In this document: positions 7,769 to 17,711 of the stretch, in pieces
How positions within the stretch are numbered: position 1 is the stretch's first letter
Layout: each line of letters opens with the position of its first letter
Source of the DNA: an uncultured Helicobacteraceae bacterium
GTDB taxonomy: Bacteria > Campylobacterota > Campylobacteria > Campylobacterales > Helicobacteraceae
Direction of reading: 5' to 3'
Length of the DNA: 22,820 bases
Assembly (NCBI GenBank): GCA_934728205.1
Contig: CAKVEH010000005.1
Span: 1-22,820 of the forward strand
Translations under genes and position numbers: made by a program
Notes under the pieces: model-generated
Told to the model about the DNA's origin: nothing
Databases searched by the model: none
The model's input: the letters and a program-made list of their open reading frames with translations, nothing else

Positions 7769-8674
7769 TTAGAGCGTATTAAACAAATCCGTGCTTAAAT
7801 ATCGCTCTGCAGTGTCATTTAGCACGGTTAAAATCGTTTTATCGCTATGCTCGCGTGCGATTTTTAGAGCTGCGCTCACATTCGCACCACTTGAGATTCC
7901 AACCATTATGCCGATTTTGCCAAGCCTCTGTGCCATAGCGATAGCGTCATCGTTCTCCACGCACGCGATTTCATCTATCACGCTACGATTTAGGATTTCT
8001 GGGATAAAGTTCGCGCCAATGCCTTGAATCTTATGCCCGCCTGCTTGTCCTTTGCTAAGCAGCGGTGAGGCGGCTGGCTCTACGCCTATAATTTTGATAT
8101 TTGGGTTTTTTTCTTTGAGCACTTCGCCCACACCGCTTATCGTCCCGCCTGTGCCAAATCCCGCGACAAAATAATCTAAATTCGCCCCAAAGCTCTCCCA
8201 AATCTCAACCGCGGTGGTTTTTTTGTGCATTTCTTTGTTTGCGAGATTGCTAAATTGGCTTGGCATAAAGGCATTTGGCGTATTAGCTAAAATCTCATTT
8301 GCCTTATTGAGTGCGCCTTTCATTCCCTCACTCGCGGGGGTTAGTTCGAGCTTCGCGCCAAAGAGTTGCACCATTTTCCTACGCTCGATACTCATAGATT
8401 CTGGCATTGTGAGGATTATCTTTAGCCCCAAGCTCGCACAAATCATCGCTAGTGAGATTCCCATATTGCCACTTGTGCATTCTACAATGGTGGTGTCTTG
8501 GTTTATCTTGCCACTTTTTAGAGCCTCATCTATCATCGCATAAGCCGCTCTGTCTTTGACCGAATGGCTAGGGTTTAGAAACTCGCACTTACCATAGAGG
8601 TTTGGTGCGATTTGCTTTAGGCTTATGATTGGTGTTTTGCCGATAATGTCGGTGATATTTTCATAGACTTTCAT
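7769..8674 (-). CDS. cysK: cysteine synthase family protein (CysK/CysM), PLP enzyme
   Basis: The 301-residue protein is a fold-type II PLP enzyme of the O-acetylserine (thiol)-lyase family, which makes cysteine from O-acetylserine and sulfide in the cytosol. The PLP lysine is K40 in NPSHSVKDR, the substrate loop is TSGN (67-70), the phosphate-binding loop GTGGT (174-178) and the pyridine-contact loop SSGAN (261-265). NDTAERY near the C-terminus replaces the usual PDTGERY, a small departure. The H. pylori relative has also been linked to cystathionine formation (reverse transsulfuration), so the physiological donor cannot be decided here. The start is set by AAGGAG (8680-8685) five bases upstream. 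It diverges from pepD and ends in its own hairpin. Confidence 0.9.
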   Translation of the reverse strand: MKVYENITDIIGKTPIISLKQIAPNLYGKCEFLNPSHSVKDRAAYAMIDEALKSGKINQDTTIVECTSGNMGISLAMICASLGLKIILTMPESMSIERRKMVQLFGAKLELTPASEGMKGALNKANEILANTPNAFMPSQFSNLANKEMHKKTTAVEIWESFGANLDYFVAGFGTGGTISGVGEVLKEKNPNIKIIGVEPAASPLLSKGQAGGHKIQGIGANFIPEILNRSVIDEIACVENDDAIAMAQRLGKIGIMVGISSGANVSAALKIAREHSDKTILTVLNDTAERYLSTDLFNTL

Positions 8675-8805
8675 TGTCTCTCCTTATTCTTTCCTCTTTT
8701 TACGAGGGTTTTTATTTTGTGTTTAACGCGCGTAACATAGCAAAAAATCTATTTACAATCAAGGGAAAGACTATGCACTTATACAAATCTCTTATTTGTT
8801 TTTGC

Positions 8806-8811
8806 TATAAT
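8806..8811 (+). promoter_or_regulatory. extended -10 promoter for pepD-argC operon
   Basis: A perfect TATAAT in the context TTTTGCTATAATCGC gives a TGN-extended -10, 44 bases before the pepD ATG. Upstream DNA is AT-rich without a -35 match. The same TTTTGCTA(T/C)AAT core recurs before cheA and twice before ileS. Confidence 0.75.
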
Positions 8812-8855
8812 CGCACCTGTGTTTTATCTAAAGAAATTATGTTAAACGAGAGAAG

Positions 8856-10295
8856 ATGATACAAAAAACGCTTGAATATTTTGGCAAAATCGCTAGCATC
8901 CCGCATCCTAGCTACGATACAACATTGCTTTTTGAATTTTTATCGCAAGAATGCAAAAAATTAGGTGCGCAAGTCAGTGTCGATGAAGTGCGCAATATCC
9001 ATTTGCTAAAGGGTAATCCAAAATGTTGTTTGCAGGGGCATTATGATATGGTGGCGGTGGGGCAAGCGCGAGAGAAAAAGCCACTTGAGCTCTATGAGGA
9101 AGCGCAAGGAGAGAAGCGATTTTTACGCGCGCGAGATTCTTCGCTTGGTGCGGATAATGGCGTTGCTATCGCGCTGTGCTTGGCGTTAGCAAACAAATAT
9201 GATGATATAGAATGCCTTTTTACTAATGATGAGGAAGTGGGTATGCTTGGTGCAAAGGCATTGCAACTGCCAATACACGCCAACATTATGCTTAATTTAG
9301 ATTCTGAAAATATCAATGAAATTGTGCTTGGTTGCGCGGGTGGTATGGATATAAATGCAAAAAAATCTCTTCATCCTCAAAAGTGTAAATATGCGCATTT
9401 TTACACCATTACAGCGTTTGGGTTCCAAGGTGGGCATAGCGGGATTGATATAAATAAGGGGCGTGAGAATGCCATTATTGAGTGCGCGAAGTTGTTAGGA
9501 GAGCTGCCTTGCGAGATTATGCGCTTTAAGGGTGGGGAGAAGCGAAACTCTATTCCAACGGGCGTTGAGGTAATTATCGCAAGCGAGCAAGATTTGCTTG
9601 ATTCTTTAGCGTTAGGAAAATTTTGCAATTATTTAGAATCTTTTGAGAAATCCCCACAATCTCTTTGTCTAAAAAGTGCTAAAAAATGGGGCTTTGTCTT
9701 TAGGCAATGTGAGTGGAGTGAGAATCTTAGCTTTGTTAAAGAGCAGATTCTCCCTATTTTGCTAGAGATAAAAAGTGGCGTGTATGAGAGTGATGGCGCG
9801 GTGGTGCTAAACTCTGCGAATCTTTCCCTTTGTGAGTTAGAGATTAGTCCAACGCCGACTTTTAGTCTAAGCATTATGGCGCGGGCAAATGATGATGAAA
9901 AACTCACGCACACCAAGACACGCTTACGACAATCACTGCAAATGCAGGACTTTGCAGTGGAGATAAGTGATTTTTACGGAGCGTGGAAACGAAGCATACA
10001 CGATGATGACACACTTTTGCAACTCCTTGTGAAAGAATTTAATGTGTGTGAAATCACACCAAGTGTGGTGCAGATTCACGCGGGATTAGAATGCGGGATT
10101 TTGCAAAAGCGCATCGGTGAGCTACGCGCTAAAAGTGCTGGCAAGAGCGAGCTACTAAAGATTCTCTCTATCGGTCCTAGCATAGATTTCCCGCATAGCA
10201 CGCAAGAGAGGCTTGATTTAGCAAGTTTAAAACATTTTGTTACAATCGTGGAAAATTTTATGCAATCATTGCAAAAAGATTGTAAGGTTAGTTAG
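8856..10295 (+). CDS. pepD: aminoacyl-histidine dipeptidase PepD (M20C)
   Basis: PepD is a cytosolic di-zinc dipeptidase with broad specificity. The 479-residue length matches the family. Metal-site motifs are in order: GHYDMV with H62 and D64, LGADNG with the bridging D100, NDEEVG with E126-E127, LDSE with D149, and H447 in DFPHSTQERL. QGGHSG (191-196) and QIHAGLECG (406-414) are the M20C lid and dimer signatures. The ATG is preceded by a weak purine-rich site (GAGAGAAG). A strong extended -10 lies 44 bases upstream. The stop codon overlaps the ribosome site of argC, so the two are one operon; the pairing may simply recycle amino acids and has no obvious pathway link to arginine. Confidence 0.93.
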   Translation: MIQKTLEYFGKIASIPHPSYDTTLLFEFLSQECKKLGAQVSVDEVRNIHLLKGNPKCCLQGHYDMVAVGQAREKKPLELYEEAQGEKRFLRARDSSLGADNGVAIALCLALANKYDDIECLFTNDEEVGMLGAKALQLPIHANIMLNLDSENINEIVLGCAGGMDINAKKSLHPQKCKYAHFYTITAFGFQGGHSGIDINKGRENAIIECAKLLGELPCEIMRFKGGEKRNSIPTGVEVIIASEQDLLDSLALGKFCNYLESFEKSPQSLCLKSAKKWGFVFRQCEWSENLSFVKEQILPILLEIKSGVYESDGAVVLNSANLSLCELEISPTPTFSLSIMARANDDEKLTHTKTRLRQSLQMQDFAVEISDFYGAWKRSIHDDDTLLQLLVKEFNVCEITPSVVQIHAGLECGILQKRIGELRAKSAGKSELLKILSIGPSIDFPHSTQERLDLASLKHFVTIVENFMQSLQKDCKVS

Positions 10296-10303
10296 GAGGG
10301 TAA

Positions 10304-11308
10304 ATGAAACGCTTACGCGCTGGAATCATTGGAGTGAGTGGCTATACGGGCGCAGAGTTATTAAAGATTTTGCTTCCTCATCCGCATTTTGAGATTACTT
10401 TGCTGGCAAACTCACAGGGGCAAACAAGCATAGAGCAAATTCACCCTGAGTTTAAGGGAATCTTTGAATGTGAGGTAAAAAAGGCAGACCCACAAGAGAC
10501 GATTGCAAGCTGTGATATAGTGTTTTTAGCTCTACCGCATAAAAGTGCTATGGAGTTTGTCAAAGGATTAGGAGAAAATCTTGGTGGGCTAAAGGTTGTT
10601 GATTTATCTGCAGATTATCGTTTAAGTGCGCAAAATTATGAGAAGTTTTATTGTCCGCATAGCGATTTGCATAATTTACAAAGCGCAGTATATGGGTTGC
10701 CAGAATATGCCAAAAGAGAAATCGCAAATGCTTCTTTGGTGGCAAATCCGGGTTGTTATCCAACAGCGACACTTTTAGCCATTGTGCCATTTTTGCCATT
10801 TATCAAGTCAAATACTATCTTTGTTGATGCTAAAAGTGGCGTGAGTGGCGCGGGGAAAAAGCTCAGTGATAATACACATTTTCCTACTATTAACGAAAAT
10901 ATATTCGCGTATTCACCGCTCAATCATCGCCACCAAATCGAAATGGAAGAGAAATGTGCTCTTTTTGGGAATAGAGAGTTACAAATCCATTTTATTCCCC
11001 ACCTTATCCCCATTACACGCGGAATGCTAGTGAGTGTTTTTGCCGAGCTTAGCGAGGATATTGAGCCATTAGAAATTTTACAAAAAACCTACAAGGGAGC
11101 GGAATTTGTGAGAATCTGTGAAAGCCCCGTGCGTGTAAGCAATGTATGTAAAACCAATATGTGTGATATTTTTGCTTCAAAAAGAGGAAACGCGCTCTAT
11201 GTCAATAGCGCGATTGATAACCTTATGCGCGGGGCGAGCTCCCAAGCGGTAGTAAATGCAAATTTAATGTGCGGATTCCCTGCGGACTGCGCAATCCCAA
11301 AAGTTTGA
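10304..11308 (+). CDS. argC: N-acetyl-gamma-glutamyl-phosphate reductase ArgC
   Basis: ArgC reduces N-acetylglutamyl phosphate to the semialdehyde with NADPH, the third step of arginine synthesis. The 334-residue protein has the nucleotide loop GVSGYTG (10-16), the catalytic cysteine C151 in NPGCYPTA, DAKSGVSGAGK (175-185) and the HRHQ segment with H208 and H210. The AGGAGG site (10294-10299) is ideal and overlaps the pepD stop. The phosphatase gene starts nine bases after its stop. Presence of argC is a useful taxonomic pointer because H. pylori must take up arginine. Other arg genes are not in the window. Confidence 0.96.
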   Translation: MKRLRAGIIGVSGYTGAELLKILLPHPHFEITLLANSQGQTSIEQIHPEFKGIFECEVKKADPQETIASCDIVFLALPHKSAMEFVKGLGENLGGLKVVDLSADYRLSAQNYEKFYCPHSDLHNLQSAVYGLPEYAKREIANASLVANPGCYPTATLLAIVPFLPFIKSNTIFVDAKSGVSGAGKKLSDNTHFPTINENIFAYSPLNHRHQIEMEEKCALFGNRELQIHFIPHLIPITRGMLVSVFAELSEDIEPLEILQKTYKGAEFVRICESPVRVSNVCKTNMCDIFASKRGNALYVNSAIDNLMRGASSQAVVNANLMCGFPADCAIPKV

Positions 11309-11317
11309 TGAAGCTTA

Positions 11318-12118
11318 ATGTCAAAATACACAGAAATTGTCATTAACCTTGATGCGGTGTTTGTCGCGGATTCTCATTGGTTTGATTGCACGCTTATTAG
11401 TGAGAATCTTCGCACAAATACCACAGATTCTAGTGGTTATGCGCCAAAAGATTTGCCAAATTTTTTAGAATCGTTGCATTGCTCGCAAGTGTTTTTAATG
11501 GGTGATATTGCACAAGTGCTCGTTGGTAACATTCAAACAAGTGTGCAATCAAATCAAAAATTGCTCGCGGTTATAGAGGTTTTAAGTCAAAGAAGCGAGG
11601 TTTTTTGGTTTGAGGGTAATCACGATTTCGCTCTGCAGTCATTGCAATCATTGCTCCCTTGCGTGCATTTTATCCCACGCAAAAGCCAGCCGCTTTTGGC
11701 GACATTTAATGAGAAGTGCGTAAGTTTAGCGCACGGCGATTTGTTTTTAAATTTGCGCTACAAAGTCTATATTGGAATCTTAAATTCTTCTTTTGGTCGC
11801 AATGTTGTTAAAATGCTTAATAAAGTGTGTTTTGGTAAGTTGTATAAGGCATTGGAGCAAAAAATCGTGCGTAAAAAAATGCGCCCATTTGCTGGGGAAG
11901 CAGAGGCATTTTGTGGGAGAAGATTGCATTTGTATGAGCGATATTTTGCTCATAGAGAAAAAAAAATGCCACAAATTATTATCGAGGGGCATTTTCATTT
12001 AAACAAACATAAACTCAAAGATGGGGTTTTGTATGTGTGTTTGCCAGCTTTTTGTGAAAATAGTGAAACTTTATGCCTTAATGACCTTATAGATACAATC
12101 AATGATATAAAGATTTGA
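11318..12118 (+). CDS. calcineurin-like metallophosphatase, possibly LpxH/LpxJ-type
   Basis: The 266-residue protein has the complete metal-site pattern of the calcineurin-like phosphoesterases: D18 and H20 in ADSH, GD at 62-63, GNHD at 100-103, HGD at 139-141 and GHFH at 224-227. A basic patch (residues 171-191, KLYKALEQKIVRKKMRP) between HGD and GHFH is where LpxH-type enzymes carry the helices that hold lipid. LpxH cleaves UDP-2,3-diacylglucosamine in lipid A synthesis; Campylobacterota lack typical LpxH and are reported to use a divergent member of this superfamily (LpxJ). I infer this is a candidate for that role, not a proof; a protein or nucleotide phosphatase is also possible. Start follows the argC stop closely with only a weak GAAG site, so translation may be coupled to argC. 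Confidence 0.8.
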   Translation: MSKYTEIVINLDAVFVADSHWFDCTLISENLRTNTTDSSGYAPKDLPNFLESLHCSQVFLMGDIAQVLVGNIQTSVQSNQKLLAVIEVLSQRSEVFWFEGNHDFALQSLQSLLPCVHFIPRKSQPLLATFNEKCVSLAHGDLFLNLRYKVYIGILNSSFGRNVVKMLNKVCFGKLYKALEQKIVRKKMRPFAGEAEAFCGRRLHLYERYFAHREKKMPQIIIEGHFHLNKHKLKDGVLYVCLPAFCENSETLCLNDLIDTINDIKI

Positions 12119-12124
12119 TAAAAT
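12119..12124 (+). promoter_or_regulatory. candidate -10 for the chemotaxis operon
   Basis: TAAAAT in TTTGATAAAATTGCC overlaps the end of the upstream gene and lies 59 bases before the cheV3 ATG. It resembles the gdhA promoter (TGTTAAAATCG) but has no TGN in the exact extended spacing (TGA directly abuts). Confidence 0.4.
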
Positions 12125-12182
12125 TGCCGATTGTTTTGCACTAAAGTCAAAGAGATTAAAACTATGTGGGAGAAATCAAAAT

Positions 12183-13139
12183 ATGCTGGGCGAAAAATCA
12201 GGCATTCCTAGTTTAAGCACCAATGAAATGGAACTATTAGATTTTAGAATCTATGAGCTACGCGAAGATAACAGAGTTTATGAGGGTGTGTATGGGATAA
12301 ATGTCGCTAAGGTTGAGGGCGTTGTGGTGTATCCAGACCATATTTTTGATTTACCTGCCGCCCCTGATTATGTGATTGGGACTTTTGATTTGCGTGGAGA
12401 GATTGTGCCATTGGTAGATTTGACTAAATGGATTAGAGTGCAATCTGACACTTCAAGGGATAGAGATAGAAAAGTCATTATCGCGATTTTTAACAACATT
12501 AAAATTGGCTTTGTGATTCACGAAGCAAAGAGAATCCGCCGTATTAGTTGGAAAGATATTGATGGTGCGGAGTTTGGTATAAGTGGTGATAATAGTCGCT
12601 CTAAAATCACGGGCACTACGCGTATAGAAGATGGTGTAACGCTACTGATTCTCGATTTAGAGGGAATCATCGATGACTTGGATTTCTACGACCCAATGAA
12701 ATCTTTGTGTAAAGATGATGGTTCTACGCGCGAGATTCCCAAATTTGACGGAATGGCTCTCATTTTAGATGATAGTGTTATTGCACGCAAACTTTTGCGC
12801 ACTTCTCTTGGCAATGCGGGCTTTGAGCTTGTAGAGGCGGTGAATGGCGAAGATGGCTTGCAAAAGCTAGAGGGTTTGTATGCCAAGTATGGCAACGAAC
12901 TTAACCAACATCTTAAAATTATCGTTTCAGATGTAGAAATGCCAAAGATGGATGGCTTTCATTTTGCTGAAATAGTAAAGCAAGATAGGCGGTTTTCAAG
13001 CATCCCCGTAGTTTTTAATTCTTCGATTTGTGATAGAATTAGCGCGGAGAAAGGAAAAAAAGTTGGTGCTGATGCGTATTTAGTGAAATTTGACGCGGGG
13101 TCATTTTATGATGAAATCTCTAAAATTTTATCTAAATAG
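12183..13139 (+). CDS. cheV3: chemotaxis coupling protein CheV3 (CheW domain plus receiver)
   Basis: CheV proteins couple chemoreceptors to CheA and carry a phosphorylatable receiver. Residues 15-175 form the CheW-like domain (with GTFDLRGEIVPLVDL, 66-80), and residues about 190-318 form the receiver: acidic pair D196-D197, phospho-acceptor D250 in IVSDVEMPKMDG, S280 in the switch Ser/Thr position and K302 in the conserved Lys position (VKFD rather than the usual TKP). Length 318 is normal. The gene is followed by cheA and cheW in the same order as the H. pylori cheV3 locus, hence the symbol. GGGAGAA (12168-12174) lies eight bases before ATG. Confidence 0.9.
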   Translation: MLGEKSGIPSLSTNEMELLDFRIYELREDNRVYEGVYGINVAKVEGVVVYPDHIFDLPAAPDYVIGTFDLRGEIVPLVDLTKWIRVQSDTSRDRDRKVIIAIFNNIKIGFVIHEAKRIRRISWKDIDGAEFGISGDNSRSKITGTTRIEDGVTLLILDLEGIIDDLDFYDPMKSLCKDDGSTREIPKFDGMALILDDSVIARKLLRTSLGNAGFELVEAVNGEDGLQKLEGLYAKYGNELNQHLKIIVSDVEMPKMDGFHFAEIVKQDRRFSSIPVVFNSSICDRISAEKGKKVGADAYLVKFDAGSFYDEISKILSK

Positions 13140-13152
13140 CTCTAAAATTTGC

Positions 13153-13158
13153 TACAAT
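13153..13158 (+). promoter_or_regulatory. extended -10 upstream of cheA
   Basis: TTTGCTACAAT gives TGN plus TACAAT, 57 bases before the cheA ATG and inside the cheV3-cheA gap. It suggests cheA-cheW can be transcribed separately from cheV3. The predicted start falls inside the small hairpin at 13159-13180, which is unusual. Confidence 0.55.
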
Positions 13159-13180
13159 CCCAAAAACACTAAATTTTGGG
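13159..13180 (+). other. small stem-loop between cheV3 and cheA
   Basis: CCCAAAA pairs with TTTTGGG across an 8-base loop (AACACTAA). It is followed by GTTGATAAAA, not a T run, so it is not a normal terminator. It could modestly reduce read-through from cheV3 or shape the cheA leader. Confidence 0.4.
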
Positions 13181-13215
13181 GTTGATAAAACTTAAATTTA
13201 AAGCGGAGGTTTTTT

Positions 13216-15621
13216 ATGGATGATATGCAAGAGATAATGGAGGACTTCCTTGTCGAAGCCTTTGAAATGGTTGAGCAACTCGACCAAGACTTAGTCGAAC
13301 TAGAGAGCAACCCAGAAGATTTGGAATTGCTTAATAGAATCTTCCGTGTAGCACACACCGTGAAAGGCTCTAGCTCGTTTTTGAATCTAGATATTCTTAC
13401 AAGCCTTACGCACAATATGGAAGATGTGCTAAATAAAGCGCGTAGAGGTGAGTTAAAAATCACTCCTGATGTAATGGATGTGGTGCTTGCTTCGATTGAC
13501 TTGATGAAATCTCTACTCAACGCCATTAGGGATAATGGCACAGATTCTAATAGTGGCATTGACATCACTGATATTGTGAAAAGATTGCAAGCCATCTCCA
13601 CAGGTGGCGCAACTCCAGCAGAATCTACCCCAGAAGCCCCAGCCGCCGCCCCCGCACAACCAGCCCCAGCCGCCGCCCCAGCCACAGATTCTTCCAATCC
13701 TTTAGCAAATGAGCCAGAGATTGATGTGTCATCAATGAGTGGCGAACAAGTTGATGCTGAGATTGAACGATTGCTTAAAAAACGCCAAGAGGCAGATAAG
13801 GCACGCCGTGAGGAACTTAAAAAACAAGGTGTAGCAGTGGAGGTGCAAGCTCCAAGCACACCATCTACCGAAGCTCCAAAGGCTCAAGCCGCCCCCGCAC
13901 AACCAGCCCCAGCCGCTCCCAAGCCAGCGGCTAAACCTGCCCCCAAACCAGCAGAGAAAAAAGACGGAAATGCTCCAGCGACTAATGTCGAGCAAACTGT
14001 GCGTGTAGATGTCCGCAGATTAGACCATTTGATGAACTTGATTGGTGAGCTTGTGCTTGGCAAAAACCGCCTTATTAAGATTTATGGTGATGTTGAGGAG
14101 CGATATGATGGCGAGCGATTCTTAGAGGAGCTTAATCAAGTTGTTTCAAGCGTTTCAAGCGTTACTACCGATATTCAGCTAGCAGTGATGAAAACGCGTA
14201 TGCAACCTGTTGGAAAGGTATTTAATAAATTCCCTAGAATGGTGCGCGATTTATCGCGTGATTTGAAAAAAAGCATTGACTTGGTAATCACAGGTGAAGA
14301 AACAGAGCTTGATAAATCTATTATTGAGGAAATTGGCGACCCACTCATTCACATTATCCGTAACTCTTGCGACCACGGCGTGGAATCACCAGAGGATAGA
14401 AAGGTTGCTGGTAAGCCTGAAACAGGACGCGTAGATTTGAAAGCGTATAACGAGGGGAATCATATCGTTATTGAAGTAGTTGATGATGGTAAGGGTTTAG
14501 ATGCGGATATGCTTAAGCAAAAGGCAATTGAGAAAGGCTTAATCAGCGAGCGAGAAGCCGATACAATGAGCGAAAAAGAAGCCTTTGGCATCATCTTTAA
14601 ACCGGGCTTTTCTACTGCCAAAGTCGTATCAAATGTCTCGGGGCGCGGTGTGGGAATGGATGTGGTGAAAACTAATGTTGAGAAACTTAATGGAATCATT
14701 GAGATAGATTCTGAAAAGGGTGTGGGCACGGTCTTTAAACTTAAAATCCCACTTACGCTTGCCATTATTCAAGCATTGCTTGTGGGTGTGCAAGAGGAGT
14801 ATTATGCTATTCCGCTTTCATCGGTTATTGAAACGGTGCGCATTAGCCAAGAGGAGATTTATGCCATTGATGGCAAGAGTGTGTTAAGATTGCGTGATGA
14901 GGTGCTTTCTCTCGTGCGACTGGCAGATATTTTTAAGATAGATTCTGTTTTAGAGGCGATGAATGAAGTGTATGTGGTTATCATTGGACTTGCAGACCAA
15001 AAGATAGGTGTGATTGTGGATTACCTTGTGGGACAAGAAGAGGTGGTTATCAAATCGCTTGGTTATTACCTAAAAGGCACAGAAGGCATAGCTGGAGCGA
15101 CCGTGCGAGGTGATGGCAAGATTACACTTATTGTCGATGTCGCGGGTATGATGGAAATGGCAAAAGGCGTAAAAGTAAGTATCAATAAGCTAATGGATGA
15201 GGTTGAAACACAAAAAACCAAAAGTTCTCCAGCGGATTATGTCGTGCTTGCTATTGATGATAGCAACACTGATAGAGCGATTATGAAAAAATGCCTTAAA
15301 AAGCTTGGTGTAACGGTGCTTGAAGCAGCAAATGGATTAGATGGTTTAGAAATTGTTAAAAATAGTGATAAGCCACTTGATGCCGTGCTTGTGGATATAG
15401 AGATGCCAAAGATGGATGGTTATACTTTCGCTAGCGAAGTGCGAAAATATAATAAATTTAAGAATCTGCCATTGATTGCGGTTACAAGTAGGAATAGCAA
15501 GACTGATAGAATGCGTGGGGTAGAATCTGGTATGACAGAGTATATCACTAAGCCCTATACACCCGAGTATTTAACCAATGTGGTGAAACGCAATATTCAC
15601 CTTGAAACGACAGGAGAGTAA
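13216..15621 (+). CDS. cheA: chemotaxis histidine kinase CheA with C-terminal receiver (CheAY)
   Basis: CheA is the kinase that passes phosphate from receptor arrays to CheY. The 801-residue protein has an HPt domain (1-105, phospho-His H47 in RVAHTVKGSSSFL), an Ala/Pro/Lys-rich linker (about 135-255) holding one short charged helix in place of a recognisable P2, a dimerization helix pair (from 256), an ATPase domain (N-box around N383, DDGKG 423-427, GRGVGMD 476-482), a CheW-like domain (about 516-665) and a receiver (676-800: D681-D682, phospho-acceptor D727, T760-region switch, K779 in TKPY). The receiver fusion is typical of Helicobacter and related Campylobacterota, where it can act as a phosphate sink. 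GGAGG (13205-13209) fixes the start. The linker contains a 29-bp direct repeat. cheW begins one base after the stop. Confidence 0.95.
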   Translation: MDDMQEIMEDFLVEAFEMVEQLDQDLVELESNPEDLELLNRIFRVAHTVKGSSSFLNLDILTSLTHNMEDVLNKARRGELKITPDVMDVVLASIDLMKSLLNAIRDNGTDSNSGIDITDIVKRLQAISTGGATPAESTPEAPAAAPAQPAPAAAPATDSSNPLANEPEIDVSSMSGEQVDAEIERLLKKRQEADKARREELKKQGVAVEVQAPSTPSTEAPKAQAAPAQPAPAAPKPAAKPAPKPAEKKDGNAPATNVEQTVRVDVRRLDHLMNLIGELVLGKNRLIKIYGDVEERYDGERFLEELNQVVSSVSSVTTDIQLAVMKTRMQPVGKVFNKFPRMVRDLSRDLKKSIDLVITGEETELDKSIIEEIGDPLIHIIRNSCDHGVESPEDRKVAGKPETGRVDLKAYNEGNHIVIEVVDDGKGLDADMLKQKAIEKGLISEREADTMSEKEAFGIIFKPGFSTAKVVSNVSGRGVGMDVVKTNVEKLNGIIEIDSEKGVGTVFKLKIPLTLAIIQALLVGVQEEYYAIPLSSVIETVRISQEEIYAIDGKSVLRLRDEVLSLVRLADIFKIDSVLEAMNEVYVVIIGLADQKIGVIVDYLVGQEEVVIKSLGYYLKGTEGIAGATVRGDGKITLIVDVAGMMEMAKGVKVSINKLMDEVETQKTKSSPADYVVLAIDDSNTDRAIMKKCLKKLGVTVLEAANGLDGLEIVKNSDKPLDAVLVDIEMPKMDGYTFASEVRKYNKFKNLPLIAVTSRNSKTDRMRGVESGMTEYITKPYTPEYLTNVVKRNIHLETTGE
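13645..13673 (+). repeat. 29-bp direct repeat in cheA linker, copy 1
   Basis: This copy and the one at 13888-13916 are identical over 29 bases in the same reading frame, coding for the linker peptide AAPAQPAPA. The offset is 243 bases (81 codons). The C-rich composition stands out against the AT-rich surroundings. Confidence 0.9.
13888..13916 (+). repeat. 29-bp direct repeat in cheA linker, copy 2
   Basis: Second identical copy, lying 243 bases after the first. Between the two copies lies the only non-repetitive part of the linker, including a charged helix of about 30 residues (from GEQVDAEIERLL onward). Confidence 0.9.
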
Positions 15622-15622
15622 A

Positions 15623-16117
15623 ATGAGCGACCAAGTAAAAAAAGTAATGCAAGACCAGCAAAAAGGCATTGACAACAAAAACACCGAAATCGAGGAGGCA
15701 CTGCAAATCATTAGCTTCACTATTGGGAATGAAGAATTTGCTGTGCCAATCCTCAATATAAAAGGAATTGAGCGACCTATCGAATATACACGCGTGCCGG
15801 GCACACCTAACTATGTGTTGGGCGTGTTTAATCTACGCGGAAGCGTCTATCCACTTATTAACCTACGAATGAAGTTTGGGCTTAATGCGATTAAACAAGA
15901 TAAAGACACGCGATATTTAGTTGTGCATAACCACGATGAAATGGCAGGTTTTGTCATTGATAAGCTTAATGAGGCTATGTGGATAAATCAAAGTGATATT
16001 GACCCTGTGCCAGAAACTATTGGTGAGGGAGAGAATCTCATTCAAGGTATTGGCAAGCGAGAGGATAGGCTTATCTCAATCCTTAAGGCAGAAAACCTTC
16101 TAAAGCGAGTTTTTTAA
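15623..16117 (+). CDS. cheW: chemotaxis coupling protein CheW
   Basis: CheW bridges chemoreceptors and CheA in the polar array. The 164-residue protein has a charged, probably flexible N-terminus of about 25 residues and then a full CheW domain: ISFTIGNEEFAVPI (about 30-43), VLGVFNLRGSVYPLINL (about 69-85, the receptor/CheA contact segment) and a closing ISILKAENLL. The ATG at 15623 has an AGGAGAG site (15612-15618) inside the end of cheA; an upstream in-frame TTG lies within cheA and is not needed. One base separates it from the cheA stop, so it is co-translated with cheA. Confidence 0.96.
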   Translation: MSDQVKKVMQDQQKGIDNKNTEIEEALQIISFTIGNEEFAVPILNIKGIERPIEYTRVPGTPNYVLGVFNLRGSVYPLINLRMKFGLNAIKQDKDTRYLVVHNHDEMAGFVIDKLNEAMWINQSDIDPVPETIGEGENLIQGIGKREDRLISILKAENLLKRVF

Positions 16118-16124
16118 GCTCGCT
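16104..16124 (+). terminator. weak hairpin at the end of the chemotaxis operon
   Basis: AGCGAG pairs with CTCGCT around a T-rich 9-base loop that contains the cheW stop codon. The stem is only 6 bp and no T run follows, so it may be an imperfect terminator or chance. No better terminator is visible in the 230-base gap before gdhA. Confidence 0.3.
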
Positions 16125-16308
16125 CCCATATATTATTCGTTTATCCCATTTTTTTGTGCTTTTTATGTTTTTGAAGCAATTTTTGTGGTTATGCTCTATT
16201 TAGACAAAGAATTTTTTAACATAATAAATTAGGGAAATTATTTGTGGAATTTTTGCGTAATTTAGCGGTTTCTTGTTGTGTTTAAAAAAAAATTAAGAAT
16301 AATTTTGT

Positions 16309-17700
<1,392 letters not shown>

Positions 17701-17711
17701 TCACAAACTAC

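Noticed and set aside
8674..8859. 61-residue + strand frame between cysK and pepD
   Set aside because: It begins inside the cysK start region, contains the pepD promoter and has no ribosome site.
13152..13859. Long Ser/Ala-rich open frame opposite the start of cheA
   Set aside because: It is the mirror of the cheA frame, rich in Ser and Ala from the opposite-strand code, with no family likeness.
15602..15622. TTG start of CheW giving seven more residues
   Set aside because: The ATG at 15623 has an ideal ribosome site; the TTG lies inside cheA.
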